A DNA stretch of 64,000 nucleotides, taken from NCBI RefSeq assembly GCF_001269925.1, contig NZ_LHVO01000045.1:62001-126000 (forward strand), given 5' to 3'. Of the stretch, positions 25,869 through 34,074 are shown one piece after another. Within the stretch, counting starts at the first letter, position 1; each line of letters opens with the position of its first letter. The translations under genes and the position numbers were made by a program. Source of the DNA: Pseudomonas sp. MIACH. Its GTDB lineage: Bacteria > Pseudomonadota > Gammaproteobacteria > Pseudomonadales > Pseudomonadaceae. The notes beneath the pieces are model-generated. The model searched no databases. It saw only the letters and a list, made by a program, of their open reading frames with translations, and had not been told where the DNA came from.

Positions 25869-25901
25869 CTGTAGGAACTAGGCGTCCCCTCGCTCCTACA
25901 G
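25869..25901. repeat. Degraded short inverted repeat (CTGTAGGA family) between purH and purD
   Basis: CTGTAGGA (25869-25876) and TCCTACAG (25894-25901) are inverted, with an irregular interior (CTAGGCGTCCCCTCGC). The outer bases match the CTGTAGGAGC arms at 39768 and 49321, so this looks like a shortened or decayed member of that REPIN family. It lies in the purH-purD gap on the probable shared transcript. Confidence 0.65.
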
Positions 25902-25918
25902 TAGGAAAGCAGTGGTGT

Positions 25919-27526
25919 TTAGTGACGGAAGTGGCGCATGCCGGTGAAGACCATGGCAATGCCGGCTTCATCAGCAGCGGCGATCACCTCGGCATCACGC
26001 ATCGAGCCACCCGGTTGGATCACGGCCGTCACGCCCGCTTTCGCGGCGTTGTCCAGGCCATCACGGAACGGGAAGAATGCATCGGACGCCATCACCGAAC
26101 CGGCCACCTGCAGACCGGCGTGCTCAGCCTTGATCGCAGCGATACGCGCCGAGTTCACGCGGCTCATCTGGCCAGCGCCGACACCGATGGTCTGGCGGTT
26201 CTTGGCGTAGACGATAGCGTTGGATTTAACGTACTTGGCCACTTTCCAGGCGAAGATCAGGTCGTTGATCTCTTGCTCGGTCGGGGCGCGCTTGGTCACG
26301 ACTTTCAGGTCTGCGCTGCCGATCATGCCGATGTCGCGGCTCTGTACCAGCAAGCCGCCATTGACGCGCTTGTAGTCCCAGGCAGCGGCACGTTCAGCCG
26401 ACCACTCGCCGCAGGCCAGCAGGCGTACGTTGGCTTTGGCGGCCACGATGGCGCGGGCTTCTTCGCTCACGGAAGGGGCGATGATCACTTCGACGAACTG
26501 ACGCTCGACGATGGCCTTGGCGGTTTCGGCGTCGAGCTCACGGTTGAACGCGATGATGCCGCCGAAGGCCGATTCGGTGTCGGTGGCGTAGGCCAGTTCG
26601 TACGCCTGGCGGATACCGCCTTCAGCGTCCGGGCTCACGGCCACGCCGCACGGGTTGGCGTGCTTGACGATCACGCAGGCCGGCTTGACGAAGCTCTTCA
26701 CGCATTCCAGCGCGGCGTCGGTGTCGGCCACGTTGTTGTAGGACAGCTCTTTGCCTTGCAGTTGGGTCGCGGTGGCGATGCCCACTTCGGCAGGCTTGGC
26801 TTCCACGTAGAACGCCGCGCTCTGGTGCGGGTTCTCGCCGTAGCGCATTTCCTGGGCCTTGATGAACTGGCTGTTGAAGGTGCGCGGGAACTGGCTGCGG
26901 CCTTCTGTGCTCAGGGTTTCGGCGGCCTGGTTCACGGTGCCCATGTAGTTGGCGATCATGCCGTCGTAGGCGGCGGTGTGTTCGAACGCCTTGAGCATCA
27001 GGTCAAAACGCTGGGCGTAGGTCAGGCCACCGGCTTTCAGGCTTTCCAGCACCTGGGCGTAGTCGCTGGCGTTGACCACGATGGCCACGTCTTTATGGTT
27101 CTTGGCCGCCGAGCGAACCATGGTCGGGCCGCCGATATCGATGTTTTCGATAGCGGTCGGCAGGTCGCAGCCTGGCTTGTTGATGGTGGCTTCGAACGGG
27201 TAGAGGTTAACGGCCACCAGGTCGATCGGCTTGATGCCGTGCTCGGTCATGATGGCGTCGTCGATGCCGCGGCGGCCGAGGATGCCGCCGTGGATTTTCG
27301 GGTGCAGGGTCTTGACGCGACCGTCCATCATTTCTGCGAAACCGGTGTAGTCCGCCACTTCCACTGCGGCCACGCCGTTGTCCTGCAGCAGTTTGAAGGT
27401 CCCGCCGGTGGAGAGGATTTCCACGCCCAGGGCTTCCAGCTCCCGGGCAAATTCGAGGATCCCGGTCTTGTCGGAGACACTGATCAAGGCGCGGCGGATC
27501 GGCAGGCGGGTAGTCTGGTCGGTCAT
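25919..27526 (-). CDS. purH: Bifunctional AICAR transformylase / IMP cyclohydrolase PurH
   Basis: Catalyses the last two steps of IMP synthesis. It has 535 residues, the size typical of Pseudomonas PurH. The N-terminal cyclohydrolase domain carries RRALISVSDKTGILEFA and the DGRVKTLHPKIHGGIL motif. The C-terminal transformylase carries the catalytic pair KH in CVIVKHANPCGVAVS and ends GIAMVFTGMRHFRH. The ATG at 27526 (MTDQTTRL) is chosen; ATGGAA at 27538 could be an alternative start three codons up. The intrinsic terminator of fis lies only about 30 bases upstream, leaving little room for a separate promoter. Confidence 0.97.
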   Translation of the reverse strand: MTDQTTRLPIRRALISVSDKTGILEFARELEALGVEILSTGGTFKLLQDNGVAAVEVADYTGFAEMMDGRVKTLHPKIHGGILGRRGIDDAIMTEHGIKPIDLVAVNLYPFEATINKPGCDLPTAIENIDIGGPTMVRSAAKNHKDVAIVVNASDYAQVLESLKAGGLTYAQRFDLMLKAFEHTAAYDGMIANYMGTVNQAAETLSTEGRSQFPRTFNSQFIKAQEMRYGENPHQSAAFYVEAKPAEVGIATATQLQGKELSYNNVADTDAALECVKSFVKPACVIVKHANPCGVAVSPDAEGGIRQAYELAYATDTESAFGGIIAFNRELDAETAKAIVERQFVEVIIAPSVSEEARAIVAAKANVRLLACGEWSAERAAAWDYKRVNGGLLVQSRDIGMIGSADLKVVTKRAPTEQEINDLIFAWKVAKYVKSNAIVYAKNRQTIGVGAGQMSRVNSARIAAIKAEHAGLQVAGSVMASDAFFPFRDGLDNAAKAGVTAVIQPGGSMRDAEVIAAADEAGIAMVFTGMRHFRH

Positions 27527-27557
27527 TTCAATTTCCATCAAAAGCAAAGGAGTCAGC

Positions 27558-27590
27558 AAAAAAGGCGACCGGTTTTACGCGGGCGCCTTT
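27558..27590 (-). terminator. Intrinsic terminator or attenuator between fis and purH
   Basis: Read on the minus strand, AAAGGCGCCC (27590 downward) pairs with the GGTCGCCTTT segment near 27561-27570, followed by a T-run (TTTTTTG). It lies 18-50 bases past the fis stop and ends about 32 bases before the purH ATG. It should end the dusB-fis transcript, perhaps partially, with purH-purD fed by read-through. Confidence 0.72.
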
Positions 27591-27607
27591 CTGGTTTGAT
27601 TGAATGC

Positions 27608-27928
27608 TTACAGCAAATCGTATTGCTTGAGCTTTTTGCGCAAGGTGCCACGGTTGAGGCCCAGCAGCTCACTGGCTTTGGTCTGGTTGCCCTTGACGTA
27701 GTTCATCACGCTTTCGAGCAGGGGCGCCTCGACTTCGGAGAGCACCAGGTTGTACACGTCCGTGACGGAAGCGCCCTCAAGGTGGGCGAAATAATTATGC
27801 AGCGCCTTCTCGACACTCCCGCGAAGGGTCTGGCCTTCTTCGCTCGGCGTGTTGAGGTGCTGTTTTAAATTGACGTTGTCGCTCACGGGTGTTGTTCCAC
27901 TCACTAAAGTCTCGGTCATCATCGTCAT
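27608..27928 (-). CDS. fis: Nucleoid-associated DNA-binding protein Fis
   Basis: Small homodimeric DNA-bending protein active in growth-phase control. The protein has 106 residues. The C-terminal helix-turn-helix NQTKASELLGLNRGTLRKKLKQYDLL is the Fis signature, and the N-terminal arm and core (QTLRGSVEKALHNYFAHLEG) match Pseudomonas Fis. The ATG at 27928 overlaps the dusB stop (ATGA), so translation is probably coupled; dusB-fis is the classic arrangement also seen in enterics. Confidence 0.97.
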   Translation of the reverse strand: MTMMTETLVSGTTPVSDNVNLKQHLNTPSEEGQTLRGSVEKALHNYFAHLEGASVTDVYNLVLSEVEAPLLESVMNYVKGNQTKASELLGLNRGTLRKKLKQYDLL

Positions 27929-28938
27929 GCGGCCACCCATTCTCCGTCCCCTGCTCTCAGGCTCTTGTCTCGTTCGGCAAAAAACTCACGAACGGCGGTG
28001 ACCTGTGCTTGCGTTTCATCCAAACGATTGAAGCCGGCGCGAAACTCCCTGGCGCCCGGCAGGGTTGCGAGATACCAACCCACATGCTTGCGAGCAATAC
28101 GCACGCCCATCACGTCCCCATAGAAGGTGTGAAGTGCAGCCAGATGCTCTAGCAGAATACGTTCCACCTCGACCAGCTCCGGCGCCGGCAGGACTTCACC
28201 CGTACGCAGAAAATGCTCGATCTCACGAAAAATCCACGGCCGTCCCTGTGCGGCACGGCCAATCAACACACCATCGGCACCGGTGGCGTGCAGCACGCGC
28301 CGGGCTTTTTCGGCTGAGTCGATGTCGCCATTGGCAAAGACCGGCATCGACACCGCCTGCTTGATCGCGGCGATGGTGTCGTACTCGGCTTCACCGGTAT
28401 AAAGGTCGGCGCGGGTGCGGCCATGCACCGCCAGCGCTGTAATGCCTGCCTGTTCGGCGATTTTCGCCACTGTCAGGCCGTTCTTGTTGTCCCGGTCCCA
28501 GCCGGTCCGAATCTTCAGGGTCACCGGCACATCCACTGCGGCGACAACGGCCTGCAGGATCTCGGCAACCAATTGCTCATCTTTCAACAATGCGGAACCG
28601 GCGGCCTTGTTGCAGACCTTCTTGGCCGGGCAGCCCATGTTGATATCGATGATCTGTGCGCCCAACTCCACGTTGGCTCGGGCCGCATCCGCCAGCATTT
28701 GCGCATCGCCACCGGCGATCTGTACCGAGCGGGGCTCGGGATCACCTTCGTGGATCATGCGCATCCGCGATTTGCGGGTGTTCCACAAGCTCATGTCGCT
28801 GGTGACCATTTCCGAGACTACAAGACCCGCGCCCAAACGTTTACACAGCTGACGAAAGGGCTGGTCGGTGACGCCCGCCATTGGGGCGAGAATCAAGCCG
28901 TTCTGCAATGTATATGGGCCGATGCGTACCGCCGACAT
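27925..28938 (-). CDS. dusB: tRNA-dihydrouridine synthase DusB
   Basis: FMN-dependent enzyme reducing uridines in the tRNA D-loop. The protein has 337 residues. LAPMAGVTDQPFRQLCKRLGAG is the family start. The catalytic cysteine lies in INMGCPAKKVCNKAAGSALL. Phosphate/FMN binding text is PVFANGDIDSAEKARRVL with GADGVLIGRAAQGRPWIFREI. It overlaps fis by four bases. A TATCAT box upstream near 28990 on the minus strand is a possible -10 but has only a weak -35. Confidence 0.96.
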   Translation of the reverse strand: MSAVRIGPYTLQNGLILAPMAGVTDQPFRQLCKRLGAGLVVSEMVTSDMSLWNTRKSRMRMIHEGDPEPRSVQIAGGDAQMLADAARANVELGAQIIDINMGCPAKKVCNKAAGSALLKDEQLVAEILQAVVAAVDVPVTLKIRTGWDRDNKNGLTVAKIAEQAGITALAVHGRTRADLYTGEAEYDTIAAIKQAVSMPVFANGDIDSAEKARRVLHATGADGVLIGRAAQGRPWIFREIEHFLRTGEVLPAPELVEVERILLEHLAALHTFYGDVMGVRIARKHVGWYLATLPGAREFRAGFNRLDETQAQVTAVREFFAERDKSLRAGDGEWVAA

Positions 28939-29123
28939 AGGACTTCCCTGTTGTGGGGCCGGATCATTAGAGTTCGAAAAAGGGTTGGCATGATACCCGC
29001 TCTCGATGACTGGATAAAGGCTGAATTGGATAAAATCTGAACAGTTATTTCTTTATCGCCGCCGGTTTGGATGCCCGGCGCCCAGTCAATAATCCACCGT
29101 CAAGCTTCGGTGCGTGAGCCGAT

Positions 29124-30377
29124 TCACTCGGGCGAGTGGAAGCTCAAGCTGTAATTCACGGCTTTATTGCCCGGATCGAGGATGTCCAGAGAGATATGGA
29201 TCGGGGTCTGTGATGGCATTTCGATCGCCCCGGCCAGCTCGCCTCCCAGATATTCGGCCGGCTTGAAGCGACGACTGGCAATAAGGCCGCCATTGAGGTC
29301 GGCAAAACGCAGCTCCAGCAGCGGAAAGGGCTGGGAGAACGTCGCGCGGTTATAGATGATCGCGTCCACCACCAGCGCCCCGGCGAACTCCGGATGGCTG
29401 CGCACCACCAGATTGCTGCTCTTGATATGGGCGATATCGACCCGCGACGGCACCGTGCAGCCCAGGGTTGGGCACAGTTGCTGGAACCACGGGCGGTATG
29501 CGTCCTGGCGGGCCAGATCGTCGAATTGATAGGCAATGTACTGGATTGCCAGGCCGGCTGCGGCGATCAGTACCAGCAGCATCCAGATCAGGCGGCGACC
29601 CAGGCCCTGCGGACGTTTTTGCGCGTAAAGGTGCAGCGGGTCGTCTTCCAGGTCCAGGAGCAGGTCGTCGTGGGCGGTGGCTTCGGGGCGCTGGCGCTTG
29701 CGACGCAGTGCTGGGCGCTCTTCGGGTTCCGGTGCGTCCGCGGTTACGGCTACGGGGGTGAAGGGCGGGTCGCGATCATCATCGTCCGCAGTGGGGTGCT
29801 GCGGCGATTCAGCGTCCAGATCGTCGGTGTGCAGCGACATGGATGGTTCGGTGCGCTGCCGGGTCGCAGGGGGCGAGGTCGGTTGGTCTGCTTCAGGCGT
29901 GTATTCAACGGCCTGGACGCGTTCTTCAGGCGGCTCGCTGAACAGGCTGGCGGCCCATTTTTCTTCTTCGGCCTTGAGGGTTTCACGGCTGGCGCTGAGG
30001 GTGTCTTCCTTCTGCCGACGGTCCGTCCCCAGCTGGCGACGTTCGCTGCCCACGGGCTGGGTGTGCTGAATCTCGCGGCGTTCCAGTTTGGCCAGTTCTT
30101 CGTCGAGGTCCAGGGCGTCCAGGTCCAACTCTTCGGCGGTCCACTGCTTCTGGCTGATTGCCCTCGGGGCCTGGGGCATCAACTCAGTGGCGTGCTCAGC
30201 GACCACGCTTTGCGGCGCAGGCGCCTGGGCGCGCTGCTCCAGCAACTGGCGCGCAGCGTTGAAGACTTGCAGGCACGAGCCGCAGCGAACCACGCCGCGA
30301 GCCACGCTCAATTGAGCGTGGTTGACGCGAAAGCGTGTCTGGCAATGCGGGCACTGGGTGACGAAACTGTCGGTCAT
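29124..30377 (-). CDS. DUF3426 / MJ0042 zinc-ribbon membrane protein
   Basis: A 417-residue protein with an N-terminal zinc ribbon (CPHCQTRF at the start and VRCGSCLQVF; two CxxC pairs). A long charged, proline-rich and probably disordered middle runs to about residue 260. One transmembrane helix (LIWMLLVLIAAAGLAIQYIAYQF) follows, then a C-terminal DUF3426 domain that is likely periplasmic. The start at 30377 (MTDSFVTQ) is used. It lies directly downstream of prmA with about 30 bases between, as in other pseudomonads. Function is not established; the zinc ribbon suggests binding of nucleic acid or protein on the cytoplasmic side. Confidence 0.9.
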   Translation of the reverse strand: MTDSFVTQCPHCQTRFRVNHAQLSVARGVVRCGSCLQVFNAARQLLEQRAQAPAPQSVVAEHATELMPQAPRAISQKQWTAEELDLDALDLDEELAKLERREIQHTQPVGSERRQLGTDRRQKEDTLSASRETLKAEEEKWAASLFSEPPEERVQAVEYTPEADQPTSPPATRQRTEPSMSLHTDDLDAESPQHPTADDDDRDPPFTPVAVTADAPEPEERPALRRKRQRPEATAHDDLLLDLEDDPLHLYAQKRPQGLGRRLIWMLLVLIAAAGLAIQYIAYQFDDLARQDAYRPWFQQLCPTLGCTVPSRVDIAHIKSSNLVVRSHPEFAGALVVDAIIYNRATFSQPFPLLELRFADLNGGLIASRRFKPAEYLGGELAGAIEMPSQTPIHISLDILDPGNKAVNYSLSFHSPE

Positions 30378-30407
30378 GCGGCCATCCGATTCAGGCAAGC
30401 GCTCATT

Positions 30408-31286
30408 CTAGCGCCGACGCCCGCTGATGCGTACCCAGCCATCACGGTTAGCGATCGGATCCAGCTCGAAATCCTTGGCGTAGGCGGCGGCGACATCTTC
30501 GCCTTGCTCGGCGAGGATGCCCGACAGCGCCAGGCGCCCACCTGGCTTGACCAGGCTCGACAGTTGCGGCGCCAGGGAAACCAGCGGGCCGGCGAGGATA
30601 TTGGCGACCAGCACATCAGCCTGCACCTGGGGCAAATCCTGCGGCAGGTAGAGCGGGAATTTGCCTTCAGGAATGTTGTTGCGCCCGGCGTTGTCGCGGG
30701 ATGCTTCCAGGGCCTGGACGTCGATGTCGGTGCCCACGGCTTCCTTGGCGCCCAGCAACAGGGCGGCAATCGCCAGGATCCCCGAGCCACAGCCGAAATC
30801 CAGCACGTGGCTGTCGGTCAGGTCCTGGCCGTCCAGCCATTCCAGGCACAGTGCGGTGGTGGGGTGGGTGCCGGTGCCGAACGCCAGGCCCGGGTCGAGC
30901 AGCAGGTTAACGGCGTCCGGCTCTGGGGCGGCATGCCAGCTCGGCACGATCCACAGGCGCTGGCCGAAACGCATCGGCTGGAAGTTGTCCATCCAGCTGC
31001 GTTCCCAGTCCTGGTCTTCAATGATTTCGCTGTGATGCTCAGGCAGTGGGCTGCCGGTGAGCAATTCCATATGGGCCAGAACGGCGGCAGCATCGGTGCC
31101 GTCTTCGAACAGGGCCAGCAGATGGGTGTGGGACCACAGCGGAGTGGTATTCAGCTCGGGTTCGAAGATCGGCTGGTCTTCGGCGTCCATGAAGGTGACC
31201 GAGACGGCGCCCACTTCGAGGAACGCGTCTTCGTAGGTTTCGGCTTGTTCTGGGCTGATGGCGAGACGGACTTGCAGCCAAGGCAT
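30408..31286 (-). CDS. prmA: Ribosomal protein L11 methyltransferase PrmA
   Basis: SAM-dependent trimethylation of lysines and the N-terminus of ribosomal protein L11. The protein has 292 residues. The N-terminal substrate domain starts PWLQVRLAISPEQAE. The catalytic domain carries DPGLAFGTGTHPTTALCLEWL, the SAM motif VLDFGCGSGILAIAALLLGA and VANILAGPL. The ATG at 31286 is the family start; a longer open frame exists to 31343. It precedes the DUF3426 gene on the same strand, probably in one transcript. Confidence 0.97.
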   Translation of the reverse strand: MPWLQVRLAISPEQAETYEDAFLEVGAVSVTFMDAEDQPIFEPELNTTPLWSHTHLLALFEDGTDAAAVLAHMELLTGSPLPEHHSEIIEDQDWERSWMDNFQPMRFGQRLWIVPSWHAAPEPDAVNLLLDPGLAFGTGTHPTTALCLEWLDGQDLTDSHVLDFGCGSGILAIAALLLGAKEAVGTDIDVQALEASRDNAGRNNIPEGKFPLYLPQDLPQVQADVLVANILAGPLVSLAPQLSSLVKPGGRLALSGILAEQGEDVAAAYAKDFELDPIANRDGWVRISGRRR

Positions 31287-31391
31287 GGCGGGCACCTTTG
31301 AAAAAGTGAGTGTGCAGCGGGGTGGGGCTGCGAAAGCGCGCAAGTTTACGCGAGCGAACAGCAGAAGACGACATTACTGAGTGAATGCGGA

Positions 31392-31490
31392 CCAAATGTG
31401 GGAGGGGGCTTGCTCCCGATTGCAGTGTGCCAGCCTCAGTATCTGTAACTGATCCACCGCTATCGGGAGCAAGCCCCCTCCCACATTTGG
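31392..31490. repeat. REPIN-like inverted repeat pair (GGGAGGGGGCTTG family)
   Basis: The left arm from CCAAATGTGGGAGG (31392) and the right arm ending CCTCCCACATTTGG (31490) are perfect inverted copies of about 29 bases, with a spacer of about 40 bases. The interior reads GGGGGCTTGCTCCCGAT rather than GCCCCCGAT, a sub-variant of the arms at 766 and 9916. It lies between accC and prmA, right behind the accC terminator. Confidence 0.88.
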
Positions 31491-31524
31491 ACTGTGTGCA
31501 TCCTGGAAAACAGGTGTGCAGAAA

Positions 31525-31554
31525 CAACAAAGCCGCCCGAAGGCGGCTTTGTTG
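31525..31554 (-). terminator. Strong terminator of the aroQ-accB-accC operon
   Basis: CAACAAAGCCGCC (31525-31537) pairs perfectly with GGCGGCTTTGTTG (31542-31554) around a CGAA loop (TTCG on the minus strand, a stable tetraloop). It lies 10 bases beyond the accC stop. The T-richness of the stem base (TTTGTTG, then TTTC) supplies the U-tract. Confidence 0.88.
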
Positions 31555-31564
31555 GGTGGAGCGC

Positions 31565-32926
31565 TTACTGGTTAGCCAGCTTGTGTTCCAGGTAGTGAAT
31601 GTTCACACCACCCTCGCAGAAGCCTTCATCACGAACCAGGTCCCGGTGCAGCGGGATGTTGGTCTTGATGCCGTCGACCACGATTTCGTCCAGGGCATTG
31701 CGCATACGGGCCATGGCCTCGTCGCGGGTCGCGCCCCAGGTGATCAGCTTGCCGATCAGCGAGTCGTAGTTGGACGGAACCTTGTAGCCGCTGTACAGGT
31801 GCGAATCCACACGTACACCGTTGCCGCCGGGCGCGTGGAAATGCTTGACCAGGCCAGGGCTTGGGATAAAGGTCTTCGGGTCTTCGGCGTTGATCCGGCA
31901 CTCCAGGGAGTGGCCGTGGATCTTCACGTCATCCTGGGTGAAGGACAGCACGTTGCCAGCGGCGATGCTGAGCATCTCCTTGACGATGTCGATACCGGTG
32001 ACCATCTCCGAAACCGGGTGCTCTACCTGCACACGAGTGTTCATCTCGATGAAGTAGAAGCGGCCGTTCTCGTAGAGGAACTCAAAGGTACCGGCGCCAC
32101 GGTAGTTGATGTCGATGCACGCCTTGACGCAGCGAGCCAGGACTTCCTGACGCGCTTTTTCATCCAGGCCCGGTGCCGGTGCTTCTTCCAACACTTTCTG
32201 GTGACGACGTTGCAGCGAGCAATCGCGGTCGCCCAGGTGGATGGCGTGACCCTGGCCGTCGGACAAAACCTGCACTTCCACGTGACGTGGGTTGGTCAGG
32301 TACTTCTCCAGGTAGACCATCGGGTTGCCAAACCAGGCAGCCGCTTCGGAGCGAGTCTGCTTGGCCGCTTCGATCAGCTCTTCTTCCTTGTGCACCACGC
32401 GCATACCGCGACCACCACCGCCACCGGCGGCCTTGATGATCACCGGGTAACCGACTTCGCGACCAATGCGCAGAGCGGTTTCCTCGTCTTCAGGCAGTGG
32501 GCCGTCGGAGCCAGGAACGGTTGGCACGCCGGCTGCGATCATGGCGTCCTTGGCCGAGACCTTGTCGCCCATCAGGCGAATGGTTTCGGCTTTCGGGCCG
32601 ATGAAGGCAAACCCGGATTTTTCCACCTGTTCGGCGAAATCGGCGTTTTCCGCGAGGAAGCCGTAGCCCGGGTGGATGCCATCAGCGCCGGTCACTTCTG
32701 CCGCAGCGATGATGTTCGAGACTTTCAGGTACGAGTTCGTGGCCAGTGGCGGGCCGATGCAGATGCTTTCGTCCGCCAGTTTCACGTGCATCAATTCGGT
32801 ATCGGCCGTCGAGTAAACAGCGACGGTCTTGATGCCCTCTTCCTTACAGGCGCGCAGGATACGCAGCGCGATCTCGCCGCGGTTGGCGATCAGGACTTTT
32901 TGCAGTTTCTTCGCAGGTTTCAACAT
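31565..32926 (-). CDS. accC: Biotin carboxylase subunit AccC of acetyl-CoA carboxylase
   Basis: ATP-dependent carboxylation of biotin on AccB, the first half of malonyl-CoA formation. The protein has 453 residues. It shows VLIANRGEIALRILRACKE, the ATP-grasp glycine loop IKAAGGGGGRGMRVV, and the catalytic EMNTRVQVEHPVSEM with E and R ligands. The ATG at 32926 lies 17 bases after the accB stop, implying one operon. A strong terminator follows the stop. Confidence 0.98.
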   Translation of the reverse strand: MLKPAKKLQKVLIANRGEIALRILRACKEEGIKTVAVYSTADTELMHVKLADESICIGPPLATNSYLKVSNIIAAAEVTGADGIHPGYGFLAENADFAEQVEKSGFAFIGPKAETIRLMGDKVSAKDAMIAAGVPTVPGSDGPLPEDEETALRIGREVGYPVIIKAAGGGGGRGMRVVHKEEELIEAAKQTRSEAAAWFGNPMVYLEKYLTNPRHVEVQVLSDGQGHAIHLGDRDCSLQRRHQKVLEEAPAPGLDEKARQEVLARCVKACIDINYRGAGTFEFLYENGRFYFIEMNTRVQVEHPVSEMVTGIDIVKEMLSIAAGNVLSFTQDDVKIHGHSLECRINAEDPKTFIPSPGLVKHFHAPGGNGVRVDSHLYSGYKVPSNYDSLIGKLITWGATRDEAMARMRNALDEIVVDGIKTNIPLHRDLVRDEGFCEGGVNIHYLEHKLANQ

Positions 32927-32943
32927 CGAAGGCGCTCCGCGGT

Positions 32944-33405
32944 TCAAACGATGGTGAACAGCGGCTGGTCGTACTCAACCGGCTGACCGTTTTCTACCAG
33001 GATGGATTCGATGACGCCGGCTTTTTCGGCCGTGATGTGGTTCATCATCTTCATCGCTTCAACGATGCAGATGGTGTCGCCCACTTTCACGGTCTTGCCC
33101 ACTTCAACGAAGGCTGGCGAGGTAGGTGCCGGGGTGCGGTAGAAAGTACCGACCATTGGCGACTTGACCACGAAACCGTTCAGCGCTGGGGCAGCCGGTG
33201 CAGCAGGTGCAGCGGCAGCAGCAGGAGCGGCGGCCGGAGCAGCAGCTGGAGCCGGTGCTTGCATCTGTGGTGCGTAGAACTGTTGGGCCGGGGTCTTACT
33301 GTGGCGGCTGATCCGTACGGACTCTTCGCCTTCCTTGATTTCCAGCTCGTCGATACCGGATTCTTCCAGCAGTTCGATCAGTTTCTTAACTTTACGGATA
33401 TCCAT
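32944..33405 (-). CDS. accB: Biotin carboxyl carrier protein AccB
   Basis: Carrier subunit of acetyl-CoA carboxylase. The protein has 153 residues. The N-terminal helix region is DIRKVKKLIELLEESGIDELEI. An Ala/Pro-rich flexible linker at about residues 48-75 joins it to the biotinyl domain. The biotinylated lysine is K119 in VEAMKMMNHI, with VKVGDTICI before it. It sits 24 bases after aroQ and 17 bases before accC on the same strand, the standard Pseudomonas aroQ-accB-accC order. Confidence 0.98.
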   Translation of the reverse strand: MDIRKVKKLIELLEESGIDELEIKEGEESVRISRHSKTPAQQFYAPQMQAPAPAAAPAAAPAAAAAPAAPAAPALNGFVVKSPMVGTFYRTPAPTSPAFVEVGKTVKVGDTICIVEAMKMMNHITAEKAGVIESILVENGQPVEYDQPLFTIV

Positions 33406-33429
33406 GAATCATCAACTCCCAAGGGTCGG

Positions 33430-33885
33430 TCAGGGGCGCTTGGCCGGTTGTTCAAGCTGTTCCAGGGCGGCCTCCAGGGCCAGTCGGTAACCGCTGGCGC
33501 CAAGGCCGCAGATCACTCCTACCGCAACGTCGGAGAAGTAAGAGTGATGGCGGAAAGGTTCACGTTTGTGCACGTTCGATAAATGCACTTCGATGAATGG
33601 GATGCTCACCGCCAGCAGCGCGTCACGTAATGCAACGCTTGTGTGCGTAAAAGCGGCGGGATTGATCAGGATAAAGTCCACACCTTCGCCGCGCGCGGCA
33701 TGGATGCGATCAATCAATTCGTACTCGGCATTGCTTTGCAGGTAGAGCAGATGGTGGCCGGCTTCACGCGCCCGTCGCTCCAGATCCAGGTTGATCTGAT
33801 CGAGGGTCACTGCCCCGTAGACGCCCGGTTCACGGGTGCCGAGCAGGTTCAGGTTGGGTCCGTGAAGAACCAGTAAGGTCGCCAT
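33430..33885 (-). CDS. aroQ: Type II 3-dehydroquinate dehydratase AroQ
   Basis: Shikimate pathway step three: dehydrates 3-dehydroquinate. The protein has 151 residues, typical for the dodecameric type II enzyme. LVLHGPNLNLLGTREPGVYG contains the conserved Asn and Arg, and the base tyrosine is in PGVYG. NPAAFTHTSVALRDAL and EVHLSNVHKREPFRHHS carry the catalytic histidine region and substrate loop. It is the first gene of the aroQ-accB-accC operon; its promoter must lie in 33886-34074. Confidence 0.97.
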   Translation of the reverse strand: MATLLVLHGPNLNLLGTREPGVYGAVTLDQINLDLERRAREAGHHLLYLQSNAEYELIDRIHAARGEGVDFILINPAAFTHTSVALRDALLAVSIPFIEVHLSNVHKREPFRHHSYFSDVAVGVICGLGASGYRLALEAALEQLEQPAKRP

Positions 33886-34049
33886 CGGCTGTTCCTTGTT
33901 ATTGATGTGGGCAAGGCAGAACCCGGCGACTATGCCGCAAAGCCTTTGTGACTGTCCAGTTCTATGCAGTAGGCAGCACGATTAGCGAGGATTGCGCAAA
34001 ATTTATGACTGCGGCCTGGGATCCGGTCATTGGTAATACGCCCTTGGAT

Positions 34050-34069
34050 CCCATGAAGATCTTCATGGG
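34050..34069. other. Perfect 20-bp palindrome between the chemoreceptor gene and aroQ
   Basis: CCCATGAAGATCTTCATGGG is fully self-complementary with no loop. It lies six bases after the chemoreceptor stop and about 165 bases before aroQ. There is no U-run on either side, so it looks more like an operator for a dimeric protein or a remnant element than an intrinsic terminator. Confidence 0.5.
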
Positions 34070-34074
34070 GCAGG

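Noticed and set aside
25862..27868. 668-codon plus-strand frame opposite purH and fis
   Set aside because: It spans two real genes and a terminator on the other strand; composition is antisense-like.
31392..31490. CRISPR-like repeat-spacer pattern
   Set aside because: There are only two inverted arms, not a series of direct repeats, and no cas genes; it is a REPIN.
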